The notes beneath the pieces are model-generated. The model was not told the origin of the DNA. It made no database searches and saw only the letters and a list, made by a program, of their open reading frames with translations. From contig NZ_CP158480.1 of the NCBI RefSeq assembly GCF_050920755.1, positions 2,294,001-2,358,000 on the forward strand: a stretch of DNA of 64,000 nt, read 5' to 3'. Below are positions 50,395 through 59,876 of the stretch, one piece after another. The DNA comes from Oligella sp050920755. GTDB lineage: Bacteria; Pseudomonadota; Gammaproteobacteria; Burkholderiales; Burkholderiaceae_B. Position numbers and translations under genes: made by a program. Each line of letters opens with the position of its first letter. The stretch's first letter is position 1.

Positions 50395-52713
50395 TTAAAA
50401 CTTATACTCCAGTGAAATAGCCACATTACGACCCGGCGCCACAAAACGCTGTAGACCGGCACCGTAAAGTTCATAAGGACTGTTTGCCTTCCCAACAGAC
50501 CCGCTTACTGCATACCACGGATTAATCGAACGTAAAGTATCCCACGTGTGATATTTACGATTAAACACGTTATACAAACCGCCGCGAATTGTTAGATTTT
50601 TAATAGGCTTAACAAAACCGAACACATCCAATACAGTATACGAATTATTTAAATAATCGTATGTTTTGAGCTTACCGGTACGTGCATCAAAATGTTGCGC
50701 ATCTTGTGGCTTTTTAGAGGCATTATAAGAAAGACGAGTATAGATACCCCAACGATCCTCAGGATCGTGATAGTCCAAGCCGACAACCAACTTCAAAGGC
50801 TGTATAGAAAGCATACTGGCACCGTTAGACATCGTACCCCTACTTTTTGCCGCACTCGCAAATAGACTCAAGCCATCGGGTAATCCGGCGGTTGTATGAA
50901 GATCAAGCATGCCCTTAAACTCCCAACCATAGACCTTGGCCTTATCTACGTTAACCATCTGCCAACCCTCGATCTCTTTCCACCATACTTTTGGATCCGG
51001 ATACTTGACCTCCATTTCATATAAGAAATTACGATAACGGTTTTGGTAATAACTCAGATCGAAATAGCCATAACGATGATTAGCCGATAAAGTCCAAACA
51101 TGATTCAAACTACGCTCGGGTTTTAAATCGGGATTTGCGAACCAGCTACCTGCCGGATGTTCAAAGGTAAAGAACATTTCTGAGGCAGTAGGCACACGAT
51201 AACCGGTACTGAGCTGATAGGCCAATGACCATGTGTCTGTCAGATTTAAATTCAAACCAAGTAAATTACTATGGCTATGGAATGAGCTGCGATTGGGCTT
51301 ACCCATTGCAACGCACGCTTGACTACATTCGGCATTTAAATCACGCGGCGTCACACTCTCATCGTCATAACGAATACCTGCATAGGCGGCAAGCACATCT
51401 TTCCAAGCTACGTTATAAAGCAAAGAAGCATAGCGATTGCGCGTGACGGTGGGATATTGAATGGTATAAATATATCGCTTGCCAATCGTACCGTCCTCTT
51501 GAATCCAAAAATCATCGGCGTTAATATTTTCAAAATGACGCCGCGATACGCCCCCTTTTAAGCTTAGTTGATGACTGGTGTTGCCCCACTCCCATGGTTT
51601 AGTTTGCAAGGTTAACTCAATACGCTTATAGTTCGTTTTAAAACGTCTATCCTTGCGTTCTTCCACATGACCGTATGAAAGCGGTTTCTCTCGCCAAATA
51701 TCTGTTTTACGAGCTCTCAAATCGCTGAGTGCAGCTAAATCAGTGCGCTGAAAAGCCAAATCCAGTCTAACTGTATCCAGCACAGATTCAGGACGCCATT
51801 CATAATACATATTGGTATTTAACAGACGCTCTTGATCATCTTGAGAACGAAAGTTGGATAAAACCCCGTAGGAATACTCATCTGTTAAACGCTTTTTATA
51901 CGAACCGTTAACCGAAAAACCGATTTTATGATTGGGTAAAAAAGCCCAATTCACCTTAGCCAAATAGCTATGTGAATGTATTTCAGCAGGATCGGGAATT
52001 TGACGAACCTTACCATGATAGGGATTGTTTAAAGTGCTTTTAGGATCATAATCAGTGATGGTAATATCGCCGTTACTCTTTAATTCCCGTGCGCGACGAT
52101 GGGTATAAAGCAAAACAGCATCAAGGTCTTCGCCTAAATAACCCAAGCCGAGGGTTTGATACCACTCTTTATTTTTACTGTTATAGCCTGTCCTGGCCAA
52201 TGCGCCGACTGAGCGGTTGGGATTAACAAAGTCCTGAGCATTGAGCGTACGGAAATTAATACCGCCACCCAAATTACCCCCTCCTTGAGAAAATGACTCT
52301 CCGCCTTTAGTGACCTCAACTTCGGTAATTAATTCAGTGTCCGCCACCATGCGGGAATTATTAAAATTACCGTAGCGAGCGTAAAGAGAGTTTTCTTCAT
52401 ACTCAGGTAAAGCGACATTATCGATACTGATACCGATACGATTACCCTCAACCCCGCGCATGCTAAAGCCCTTGATATGTCGACCGTCATCGACAATACC
52501 TAAGTCAGATGTATAACGCCCCAAATCACGCACATCCGTAACAATTTCCTTGTCCAATTCAGCACGTGAAATACGCTCTTTTTTTGACTCAACCGTCACA
52601 CTGCTGTCAACGTTAATGGTTCCTAATTCGTAGACAGCCTCTTGCGCAACGCCATAAATCGGCCATAAGCCCAACAGACTAAGTGATAGAACTTTTTTAT
52701 TAAATCTCTTCAT
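50395..52713 (-). CDS. TonB-dependent heme/hemoglobin receptor
   Basis: 772 residues from ATG 52713 (MKRFNKKVLSLSLLGLW), with a signal peptide cleaved near YGVAQEA. A plug domain begins VYELGTINVDSS (TonB-box region) and has IKGFSMRGVEGNRIGISIDN. The barrel carries YRVPTASEMFFTF and NPDLKPERSLNH, the FRAP/NPDL-type region of heme receptors with an adjacent His. The C-terminus ends in RNVAISLEYKF with aromatic Phe, typical for outer-membrane barrels. The gene is followed by a heme oxygenase and preceded by a strong Fur box. It probably brings heme across the outer membrane; the periplasmic permease is not in the window. Confidence 0.9.
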   Translation of the reverse strand: MKRFNKKVLSLSLLGLWPIYGVAQEAVYELGTINVDSSVTVESKKERISRAELDKEIVTDVRDLGRYTSDLGIVDDGRHIKGFSMRGVEGNRIGISIDNVALPEYEENSLYARYGNFNNSRMVADTELITEVEVTKGGESFSQGGGNLGGGINFRTLNAQDFVNPNRSVGALARTGYNSKNKEWYQTLGLGYLGEDLDAVLLYTHRRARELKSNGDITITDYDPKSTLNNPYHGKVRQIPDPAEIHSHSYLAKVNWAFLPNHKIGFSVNGSYKKRLTDEYSYGVLSNFRSQDDQERLLNTNMYYEWRPESVLDTVRLDLAFQRTDLAALSDLRARKTDIWREKPLSYGHVEERKDRRFKTNYKRIELTLQTKPWEWGNTSHQLSLKGGVSRRHFENINADDFWIQEDGTIGKRYIYTIQYPTVTRNRYASLLYNVAWKDVLAAYAGIRYDDESVTPRDLNAECSQACVAMGKPNRSSFHSHSNLLGLNLNLTDTWSLAYQLSTGYRVPTASEMFFTFEHPAGSWFANPDLKPERSLNHVWTLSANHRYGYFDLSYYQNRYRNFLYEMEVKYPDPKVWWKEIEGWQMVNVDKAKVYGWEFKGMLDLHTTAGLPDGLSLFASAAKSRGTMSNGASMLSIQPLKLVVGLDYHDPEDRWGIYTRLSYNASKKPQDAQHFDARTGKLKTYDYLNNSYTVLDVFGFVKPIKNLTIRGGLYNVFNRKYHTWDTLRSINPWYAVSGSVGKANSPYELYGAGLQRFVAPGRNVAISLEYKF

Positions 52714-52840
52714 TTTATAACCAGCTCTAAAACGGTATACCCCTTTGCCAAAGCGTATCATCGCTCAAATAAAAATTGACAAGTACAGTTTTACTAAAGA
52801 GGTACACGTTGTTAGCATAAAGTAACAAATACTATACTAT

Positions 52841-52867
52841 TAATGATAATTATTGTTATTATCATTA
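52841..52867. promoter_or_regulatory. Fur box of the heme uptake operon
   Basis: AATGATAAT and ATTATCATT form inverted 9-bp arms around TATTGTT, an excellent Fur-type palindrome. It is about 130 bp upstream of the receptor ATG, with TAATACTATACTATTAATG-like AT-rich promoter sequence around it. Confidence 0.85.
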
Positions 52868-52984
52868 ATAGAGCAACAATATGCCACAATTTGTAACTTT
52901 CGACAAGCTGAATTTGCATCACTAACGGTGGGATAAGAGACTCATTCAGAGGTGAATATATGGTGGGGCATTAAAGCTTAGGCC
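52868..52984. other. Spacer upstream of the Fur box
   Basis: About 120 bp with no gene recognised. Confidence 0.4.
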
Positions 52985-53020
52985 GACAAAAAACCACCCA
53001 AGAAATACCCTAGGTGGTTG
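52985..53020 (-). terminator. Terminator of the truncated gene at 53055
   Basis: AACCACC and GGTGGTT with a short loop; an A6 run before the left arm becomes a T-run on the minus strand. Confidence 0.7.
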
Positions 53021-53054
53021 AGAATTATAGCTAAACCAACCAACTACACTGATA

Positions 53055-53197
53055 TCAATCCTCCCAACGATATCGCTTAACCAGCGGAATATCAGAATAA
53101 ATTAAAAGCATTGCCTCCAGATGCTTAACTAAATCCTGACCATGATATGACTGCAAATACTTTTCATCTGCCAGTTTTTCAGCTAAATCCGCCACCG
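53055..53197 (-). pseudogene. Unrecognised gene, C-terminal fragment cut by IS5-family copy E
   Basis: VADLAEKLADEKYLQSYHGQ, then DLVKHLEAMLLIYSDIPLVK, then RYRWED and stop. Its own terminator follows 35 bp later, which supports that it was a real gene. The front is missing beyond 53197. No family is recognised, though an all-helical fold is likely. Confidence 0.5.
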
Positions 53198-54427
53198 TGA
53201 GACCTTTGCAATAACCCCTCAAACTTCCTAAAATATGGCTTATTTCCTTGCTTTCTTACTTCAGTCCCATGAGTAGTTTCTTTCAACAAACCGCCAAAGC
53301 CCGTATTGCCAAACACCTCGACCGTTTTCCGTTACTTAAGTTAGATCAAGTGATTGATTGGCGACCGATTGAACGCTACCTCAATTCACAAAAGCAGCGT
53401 CGATTGACGACTCAACAAGGTCGTCCGAGTTATCCCGTGCTCGCCATGTTTAAGGCAGTCCTATTGGGTCAATGGCATAGCCTCTCCGATCCGGAGCTTG
53501 AGCATAGTTTGGTGACTCGCATTGATTTTACGATTTTTTGCGGTTTTGATGATATGGACGTTCCCGATCACAGTACCCTATGCCGTTACCGCAATTGGTT
53601 GGCTGAGGAGGGTTTATTGGATAAGCTGTTAGTGCTTATCAATCAGCAGTTAAGCGAGAAGGGTCTAAAAGTAGCCAAGGCGCAAACGGCAGTGGTTGAT
53701 GCGACGATTATTCAAACGGCAGGTCGTAAGAAAATGAAGGCAATTGAGCAGCTTGAGGACGGTGAGTATCATGAGTCTGCACCAAGCACTGATAAGGATG
53801 CACGTTGGACAAAAAAGGGGGCTGACTTCCATTTAGGCTTTAAGCTACATGCTCGTTCGGATGGTGAGGGCTATATTGAAAAGCTTAATACCACGCCCGC
53901 TAATGTGCATGAGGTTAATCAACTTGAACCGCTCGTCAATGATTTGGAACAGGGCACGAGAGTAGAAGCGGATAAGGGCTATAGCAGCGCAAAGAACCGA
54001 AAGCGATTACAAGCGCTCGGCTTAGAAGATGGCATTATGCAAAAGGCGCATCGCGGTTCAGTGTTGACACGTGAGCAGATAGAACGCAACAAGCGTTTAT
54101 CTAAGACTCGCTATGTGATTGAGCAAAGTTTCGGCACGCTGCACCGTAAATTCAAACATAAGCGGGCAAGCTGTTTTGGTCTCGTCAAGGTGCATGCGCA
54201 GTCGCTTTTGAAAGCGATTTGCATCAATTGTTTAAAAGCTGCCAATAAGCTTAGGATAGTTGCGCCTAATTTTGCCTAAAAGGCAGAATTAGGCAGATAA
54301 ATGCCAAAAAAACAGGCATTTATCGATAAAAGCGGGGTGAAATTTGCCGAAAATTTCCTAAAAAAATCAAAAAATTTCCAAGTAGAACAGAAATCCGGTA
54401 TTTAACTGCTTTTATGCAAAAGTCTCA
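53198..54427 (+). mobile_element. IS5-family element, copy E (complete, 1230 bp)
   Basis: Both ends are complete, but the flanks CCG (left) and ACT (right) are not duplicates. The left side is a truncated gene and the right side a truncated group II intron. As with copy D, this points to recombination or deletion rather than simple insertion. Confidence 0.93.
53269..54279 (+). CDS. IS5-family transposase, copy E
   Basis: 336 residues with intact DDE motifs (VVDATIIQT, EADKGYSSAK, YVIEQSFGTLHR). It has AEEGLLDK, FHLGFKLH and VNDLEQGTR, a combination distinct from the other copies. Confidence 0.95.
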   Translation: MSSFFQQTAKARIAKHLDRFPLLKLDQVIDWRPIERYLNSQKQRRLTTQQGRPSYPVLAMFKAVLLGQWHSLSDPELEHSLVTRIDFTIFCGFDDMDVPDHSTLCRYRNWLAEEGLLDKLLVLINQQLSEKGLKVAKAQTAVVDATIIQTAGRKKMKAIEQLEDGEYHESAPSTDKDARWTKKGADFHLGFKLHARSDGEGYIEKLNTTPANVHEVNQLEPLVNDLEQGTRVEADKGYSSAKNRKRLQALGLEDGIMQKAHRGSVLTREQIERNKRLSKTRYVIEQSFGTLHRKFKHKRASCFGLVKVHAQSLLKAICINCLKAANKLRIVAPNFA

Positions 54428-55050
54428 ACTTCTCTTACGGTTTAGCGGTTTTGATTTAAGTATCTGTCAGGGTTATTTGCTCGCCAAATTAGGAAGACCC
54501 CGTTAGCTAATCGGTTTGTGTATCCTCTCATGCAACACGTCATCAAACGTACGCTTATAATGTACTTCATCCCCTCGCAACAAATCACGCTTTTGACGAT
54601 GATTCATTCTGTCAAACCCCGTTGACAGTCGATTTAGTTTTATCCTCCGACTCGTTACCGAGCTTCATCGGCTAAATCTTACTCACTACTACGGACTCAT
54701 CTGCCACCTCACACTTACACTAACCTTGGCTTTCACCTTGAGTCAGTGCACCCACTACGTGGGTACAGTGCCGGGCTTCCCCGGTTACTGCGTTAACTCC
54801 CTATAAGATATGCCATCCTCAATCACATGTTAGAGCTGACCAAGTATTGGGCTTTGCGCTATTTGGCACGCTTACCCCTCCAACCTGCCGTATCAGGTTC
54901 GCTTGCGCTATGTACATCTTACTTCCTATGGCTTCCTTCAGACCCTGCCGTTAGCCCGCAGCGCCCTTGCCATTCGGATTATCTTCCCCTTAGTCAGGGT
55001 GATACAGGTATCTTGCAACCTGCCGGGTTTGCTAACCTCGCCGGGCAAAC
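54428..55050 (-). mobile_element. Group II intron 5' fragment (class C-like)
   Basis: On the minus strand the piece begins GTTTGCCCGGCGAGG at 55050, close to the GTGTGCCCGGCATGG start of class C introns. It continues with GGCAAGGGCGCTGCGGGC, GGCAGGGTCTGAAGGAAGCC and AAGATGTACATAGCGCAAG, and AAGGTGAAAGCCAAGG further on, all typical of domain I and later RNA parts. It starts two bases after the T-run of the sugar-kinase terminator, the classic class C target. No reverse transcriptase is present. The far end (about 54430-54540, with a 34-codon frame MNHRQKRDLLRG) runs into IS copy E and may no longer be intron. Confidence 0.72.
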
Positions 55051-55052
55051 CC

Positions 55053-55091
55053 AAAAAAGCGTCGAGTATTTTAAAGATACCGACGCTTTTA
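55053..55091 (-). terminator. Terminator of the PfkB-type kinase gene
   Basis: Read on minus, AAAAGCGTCGGTATC and its near-complement GATACTCGACGCTTTT-like arm (AATACTCGACGCTTTT) form a long stem with T6. It begins right after the stop codon. It is also the apparent insertion target of the group II intron. Confidence 0.85.
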
Positions 55092-55094
55092 TTT

Positions 55095-56045
55095 TTATTG
55101 CCAAGGATTGTTGCCGTAGTTTTCAATAAACAGCCTTTGAATTTCCTCTAAGCTTGGTTGGTGATTTTGTGGGCCACCGGAAGCAATTTTAATTGAACCC
55201 ATTACATTACCGAGACGGGCGCTATCGAGCCACGACCAATCGCAAGAAAGACCGTATAAGACCCCGGCACGATGGGCGTCACCACAACCGGTAGGATCCT
55301 CAATCGCTGTCGGTGCCACCGGCTTGATAGCGATTTTTTCACCCTGATGATAAAGCACCGAACCCTCAGCACCCAAGGTGACGATAATGGCTTCCAAACC
55401 CTTGGCCAGCTCCTCAACCGACTTAGCCGTTCTTTGTTCGATCACCGCCATTTCATAGTCATTAGCCGTTAGCACACGGGCCAATTTAATCATTGCTTCT
55501 AAGTCATTACCATCAAATAAAGGCATGGCCTGACCTAAATCGAAGATAAAAGGAATAGCGGCTGCGTGCAGACGCTCCGCATGCTTAAACATCGCATCCT
55601 TAGCGTCCGGTGCCACAATGGCCCACACTGCCTGTTCCTGACTGATATCATTATCCGCCGCAAAGCTCATGGCCCCGGGGTGAAAAGCGCTGATCTGATT
55701 ACCGGACAAATCGGTGGTGATATGGCATTGTGCGGTAAAAACATCCTCCAATACGGCAATGCGTCGCTGCTTGATGCCGAGCTTTTCAAAATGCTGCTGA
55801 TAATCACCGAAGTCACGACCTACTGCCGCGACCGGTACCGGCGCCCCACCTAAAAGGTGCAGATTATAGGCAATGTTACCGGCACAACCACCGAATTCCT
55901 TGCGCATGGTAGGAACTAAAAAGGACACACTCAAGCTATGAATGGTGTCCGCTAAAATATGATCTTTAAAATAGCCATCAAAACGGGTGATGGTATCAAA
56001 GGCCAAAGAGCCGCAAATTAAGACTTCTTTTGACTGTTCTGACAT
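55095..56045 (-). CDS. PfkB family sugar/nucleoside kinase (adenosine kinase-like)
   Basis: 316 residues. GGCAGNIAYNLHLLGGAPV is PfkB signature 1. DPTGCGDAHRAGVLYGLSCD is signature 2 with the catalytic Asp in the GxGD loop (here GCGD). IVTLGAEGSVLY precedes it. In Alcaligenaceae this gene is often annotated adenosine kinase; ribose or another sugar cannot be excluded. It ends 2 bp before the DUF3426 gene's territory and is transcribed with it. Confidence 0.85.
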   Translation of the reverse strand: MSEQSKEVLICGSLAFDTITRFDGYFKDHILADTIHSLSVSFLVPTMRKEFGGCAGNIAYNLHLLGGAPVPVAAVGRDFGDYQQHFEKLGIKQRRIAVLEDVFTAQCHITTDLSGNQISAFHPGAMSFAADNDISQEQAVWAIVAPDAKDAMFKHAERLHAAAIPFIFDLGQAMPLFDGNDLEAMIKLARVLTANDYEMAVIEQRTAKSVEELAKGLEAIIVTLGAEGSVLYHQGEKIAIKPVAPTAIEDPTGCGDAHRAGVLYGLSCDWSWLDSARLGNVMGSIKIASGGPQNHQPSLEEIQRLFIENYGNNPWQ

Positions 56046-56047
56046 AA

Positions 56048-56896
56048 CTACTCTTCGTAATAAGGTTTTAACTCATAGCCGGTTGCCATGGCACCGGCTA
56101 AATTTAAGCGCAATACAATGGGGTATTGAGAGAGCGCTGCCATCGGCTGCACACGCATCTCCGAAGGCAGATACTCCTCCGGCTTAATAATACGTCGTCT
56201 ATCCACTTGCCCGCGCGAATCCTTTAAGCTAAGAACAAGTGCCGGCCATTCAGCCACTCTATTTTCTTTATTAATTAATCTGGCTTGTAAAATCAGCGCT
56301 GTCTCTGAGGGTTGGGGCGGCACGTCCGTACGCACATTGAGAGAGACATTTTGCAAACTGAATTGATCAATGGAGCGCGTCCCACCCAACTCACAGTAAG
56401 CAACGGCACACAGTTGAGTGATAGCCAAGCGTGTCGATGGAAAGTAATGCACTAACTGATTACGAAAAACCACCGCACTCTGTAGCACCAAAGCAATTAA
56501 GAGTATAAAAACCACTAATACCCAAAACATACCGCCGCGACGACGCGCTCGACGATAATCACTATAATAAGCCTCATCCCCATCGTCATCATGGCGAATA
56601 CTATCGTAGCGCTCATCATAATCCCTTGAGTCCTCGATAAAAGGCTCATCCTGATAAACCCGCTGATTCGCTCCGCCCTCGGTTCTGCCGTCGTAATACG
56701 GCTCGTCCTCAATGTAATGTGGCGGCACCTCTCGGTAAGCGGGTCTGCTATGAGCTTGGGGGCGTGTGCTTAGCGCATGCTCGGTCGCTTTAAATACCGT
56801 ATGGCAGACACCGCAACGCACCTTACCGCCACGGGCATGCAATTGCTCGGGCGTAACATTTAAGCTGGTTTGACATTCGGGACAGCGAGTTTTCAT
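56048..56896 (-). CDS. Zinc-ribbon and DUF3426 membrane protein
   Basis: 282 residues. An MJ0042-type zinc finger at the N-terminus has CPEC and CGVC. An acidic, Tyr/Arg/Asp-rich low-complexity middle (about residues 45-115) is followed by one membrane helix (GGMFWVLVVFILLIALVLQ) and a periplasmic DUF3426 domain (LQNVSLNVRTDVPPQP, ALVLSLKDSRGQVDRR). Role unknown. It lies between prmA and the sugar kinase in the conserved Alcaligenaceae order. Confidence 0.88.
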   Translation of the reverse strand: MKTRCPECQTSLNVTPEQLHARGGKVRCGVCHTVFKATEHALSTRPQAHSRPAYREVPPHYIEDEPYYDGRTEGGANQRVYQDEPFIEDSRDYDERYDSIRHDDDGDEAYYSDYRRARRRGGMFWVLVVFILLIALVLQSAVVFRNQLVHYFPSTRLAITQLCAVAYCELGGTRSIDQFSLQNVSLNVRTDVPPQPSETALILQARLINKENRVAEWPALVLSLKDSRGQVDRRRIIKPEEYLPSEMRVQPMAALSQYPIVLRLNLAGAMATGYELKPYYEE

Positions 56897-56960
56897 AGAT
56901 AGTCACTCTTTCTTAGGACTGAAAAGACTTATAATGCATGCAAAGCATCAAGGCAGTAGA

Positions 56961-57875
56961 TTAAGCAATGACCTTGCCGTGCAGGCAAACCCAACCCTCG
57001 TCTGACTGCCACACATCCAAATGGACCCAAGGACGATAGTAATCAATCATCTCTTCATACTGCCCCTCAAGAATACCGGACAGCACCAATGAACCTCCGG
57101 GATTAACGCGGTTTGACAGTAAAGGCGCTAAGGCTTTGAGCGGATTGGCAAGGATATTTGCCACTACCACATCAAAACGCCCCTCGGGCAATTCATCCGG
57201 CAAACCATAATAAATCTGACATTCATTGATTAAGGCATTATGACGTGCCGTATCTACCGATTGGGAGTCAATATCAACCCCTACCACCTCGGAGGCATTC
57301 AGCTTAGAAGCAATAATCGATAAAATGCCGGAACCGCAACCATAGTCGAGCACTGATTTACCCGCTAGCGGATGCTGCTCCAACCACTCCGCACATAAGC
57401 GAGTCGTGGCGTGTGAACCGGTACCGAAGGCCATGCCGGGATCCAGTTGAATGACGATATTGTCACTTTGTTGGCGGATTTGCAGCACATCATGGCTTGT
57501 CATATGCCAACTCGGCACAATCCAAATGCGCTCACCGAGCTGCATCGGATCGAACTGCGTTTGCGTTAAGCGTACCCAGTCCTTATCTTCAACCTCAGTA
57601 ATACTCGCTACCTCATACTCGTCCTCACCAAACTCGACGGCAAGTGACAATAACAAGACTTCAGACTCAGTCTCATCATCCAACAAAGCAATCACATGAT
57701 TGCGCTGCCAAGCGTAGTTTAAGAGCTCCATATCGGGTTCACCGTAGAGCGGTTGCTCCTCGTCGGTATCCCTGTCCGCATCTTCAACCGACACCGACAG
57801 CGCGCCCCGATCCATCAGGAAATCGGAGATTTCCTCAGCTATTTCCTGATTACAATGAATAACTAATTCACGCAT
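56961..57875 (-). CDS. prmA: Ribosomal protein L11 methyltransferase
   Basis: 304 residues. The N-terminal substrate-recognition domain starts MRELVIHCNQEIAEEISD, and the SAM-binding motifs are LDPGMAFGTGSHATTRLC, VLDYGCGSGILSI and VVANILANPL. It trimethylates ribosomal protein L11. It is part of the accB-accC-prmA series on this strand. Confidence 0.96.
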   Translation of the reverse strand: MRELVIHCNQEIAEEISDFLMDRGALSVSVEDADRDTDEEQPLYGEPDMELLNYAWQRNHVIALLDDETESEVLLLSLAVEFGEDEYEVASITEVEDKDWVRLTQTQFDPMQLGERIWIVPSWHMTSHDVLQIRQQSDNIVIQLDPGMAFGTGSHATTRLCAEWLEQHPLAGKSVLDYGCGSGILSIIASKLNASEVVGVDIDSQSVDTARHNALINECQIYYGLPDELPEGRFDVVVANILANPLKALAPLLSNRVNPGGSLVLSGILEGQYEEMIDYYRPWVHLDVWQSDEGWVCLHGKVIA

Positions 57876-57907
57876 ACTACGCCCCTCAAATACTATCTAT
57901 AAACCAA

Positions 57908-57931
57908 GAAGCCGAGTCTAAGCCCGGCTTC
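57908..57931 (-). terminator. Hairpin between accC and prmA
   Basis: GAAGCCG and CGGCTTC with a loop; the tail on the minus strand (TTGGTTT) is only weakly T-rich. It may reduce read-through from accC to prmA. Confidence 0.5.
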
Positions 57932-57971
57932 ACTACCCGAAGGTAAAATCATCAATGACTCACTAAAAAGA

Positions 57972-59333
57972 TTACTGAGCGGCTTTTTTGCTGCGAGTAG
58001 CCAGCTTTTTCTCTAAGTAGTGAATATCCATGCCCCCTTGGATAAATCCGGGATCATGCAATAACTCCTGATGCAATGGAATATTGGTACTGATACCCTC
58101 AACAATCATCTCGGATAAAGCAATATCCATACGGGCAATCGCCTGCTTACGATCCTGACCGTAAGTAATGATTTTACCAATCATGGAATCATAATGCGGC
58201 GGCACACGATAACCGGAGAAAACGTGAGAGTCCATACGCACCCCCATACCACCCGGAGTATGCCACTTGGTCACTAAGCCCGGTGAAGGCATAAAGGTAT
58301 AAGGATCCTCGGCATTAATACGGCATTCAATCGCATGCCCCTTAATCTGAATATCTTCCTGCTTTAAGATAAATGGCTCACCGGCGGCAATTTTAATCTG
58401 CTCCTGTACCAAATCGATGCCGGTAATACACTCGGTAATCGTGTGCTCTACCTGAATACGCGTATTCATCTCGATAAAGTAGAACTCGCCGTTTTCATAC
58501 AAGAACTCAAAGGTACCGGCACCGCGATAGCGCATTTGACGGCATGCTTCGGCACAACGCTCGGCAATTTTTCTGATTAACTCACGATCAATGCCCGGAG
58601 CAGGTGCTTCCTCAATGATTTTTTGGTGACGACGCTGTAAAGAGCAGTCACGCTCACCCAACCAAACGGCTTGACCCTCACCGTCAGCAAGTACTTGAAT
58701 TTCAATATGACGCGGCTTTTCGAGGTACTTCTCCATATAGACTTCGGGATTACCGAAAGCCACTGTCGCCTCGGCACGCGTCATCTGTACCGCATTAAGC
58801 AATTCGGATTCGTTATGCACCACGCGCATACCGCGACCGCCACCACCACCGGCAGCCTTAATAATGACCGGCAAACCGACACGGCGGGCTATCTCAATAA
58901 TCTCATTCGGATCATCGCCTAAAGCCCCTTCGGAACCGGGAACCACCGGTACACCGGCTTCGATCATGGCCTTTTTAGCACTGACCTTATCACCCATTGT
59001 TAAAATGGACTCGGGACGCGGGCCGATAAAAACAAAACCGCTTTTCTCCACGCGCTGCGCAAAGTCTGCATTTTCCGCTAAGAAACCGTAACCCGGGTGA
59101 ATCGCTTCGGCGTCAGTTACCTCAGCTGCGGCAATAATAGCCGGCATATGCAGATAACTCTCCTGTGCCGGTGCCGGACCGATACAGACGGATTCATCGG
59201 CCAGACGCACGTACTTAGCTTCACGGTCGGCTTCGGAATGCACGACCACTGTTTTAATACCTAACTCACGACAAGCGCGCTGAATTCTCAGTGCAATCTC
59301 GCCGCGGTTGGCAATGAGTACTTTTTCAAACAT
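57972..59333 (-). CDS. accC: Acetyl-CoA carboxylase, biotin carboxylase subunit
   Basis: 453 residues. MFEKVLIANRGEIALRIQRA begins the biotin carboxylase N-domain. ATP-grasp glycine loop KAAGGGGGRGMRVV, then LGERDCSLQRRHQKIIEEAP, and the catalytic FIEMNTRIQVEHTITE are all present. It carboxylates biotin on AccB, the first step of malonyl-CoA synthesis. It follows accB by 36 bp. Confidence 0.97.
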   Translation of the reverse strand: MFEKVLIANRGEIALRIQRACRELGIKTVVVHSEADREAKYVRLADESVCIGPAPAQESYLHMPAIIAAAEVTDAEAIHPGYGFLAENADFAQRVEKSGFVFIGPRPESILTMGDKVSAKKAMIEAGVPVVPGSEGALGDDPNEIIEIARRVGLPVIIKAAGGGGGRGMRVVHNESELLNAVQMTRAEATVAFGNPEVYMEKYLEKPRHIEIQVLADGEGQAVWLGERDCSLQRRHQKIIEEAPAPGIDRELIRKIAERCAEACRQMRYRGAGTFEFLYENGEFYFIEMNTRIQVEHTITECITGIDLVQEQIKIAAGEPFILKQEDIQIKGHAIECRINAEDPYTFMPSPGLVTKWHTPGGMGVRMDSHVFSGYRVPPHYDSMIGKIITYGQDRKQAIARMDIALSEMIVEGISTNIPLHQELLHDPGFIQGGMDIHYLEKKLATRSKKAAQ

Positions 59334-59369
59334 AGAATACTTTTAAACGTTGATTGAACGATAAGGCGA

Positions 59370-59852
59370 TTAGCCAATGATGAATAAAGGCTGACCGAAC
59401 TCAACCGGCTCACCGTTTTCAACGAGGATCTTTTTGACCACGCCGCTGACATCCGCCTCGATCTCGTTTAATAGCTTCATCGCTTCAACAATACACAGGG
59501 TGTCACCCTCACTGACACGCTTACCCACATCCACAAAAGGCGCTGCATTAGGGCTTGGAGAACGATAAAAAGTACCGACCATCGGCGCTTTAACTATATA
59601 ACCCTCTTCCTGTGCCGGAGCGGCAGCTTCCGCTTCAGGTGCTGCGGCAGGTGCAGCAGCGGGTGCTTGTGGAGCAGGCGCTGCTGCCGGGTACATCTGA
59701 GGCATGCTCATAGGAGAATAGACCGTGGTCATCTCAGCTTGAGGCTTTGATTTGACAATTTTGACCTTACCGTCACCCTCAGTAATTTCGAGCTCTGAAA
59801 TCTCTGATTCAGCAACTAAGTCAATAAGCGTTTTTAATTTTCTAAGATCCAT
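59370..59852 (-). CDS. accB: Acetyl-CoA carboxylase, biotin carboxyl carrier protein
   Basis: 160 residues. A charged N-terminal part (MDLRKLKTLIDLVAES), a flexible Ala/Pro-rich linker (PAAAPAPQAPAAAPAAAPE) and a biotinyl domain with the attachment lysine in CIVEAMKLLNEIE. The thumb region is also present. First of the accB-accC pair. Confidence 0.96.
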   Translation of the reverse strand: MDLRKLKTLIDLVAESEISELEITEGDGKVKIVKSKPQAEMTTVYSPMSMPQMYPAAAPAPQAPAAAPAAAPEAEAAAPAQEEGYIVKAPMVGTFYRSPSPNAAPFVDVGKRVSEGDTLCIVEAMKLLNEIEADVSGVVKKILVENGEPVEFGQPLFIIG

Positions 59853-59876
59853 AAGGTTATCCCGTAATCCTTGATT

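Noticed and set aside
54827..55129. Open frames on both strands between IS copy E and the sugar kinase gene
   Set aside because: They have no protein-like composition and overlap conserved group II intron RNA sequence, which explains the region better.
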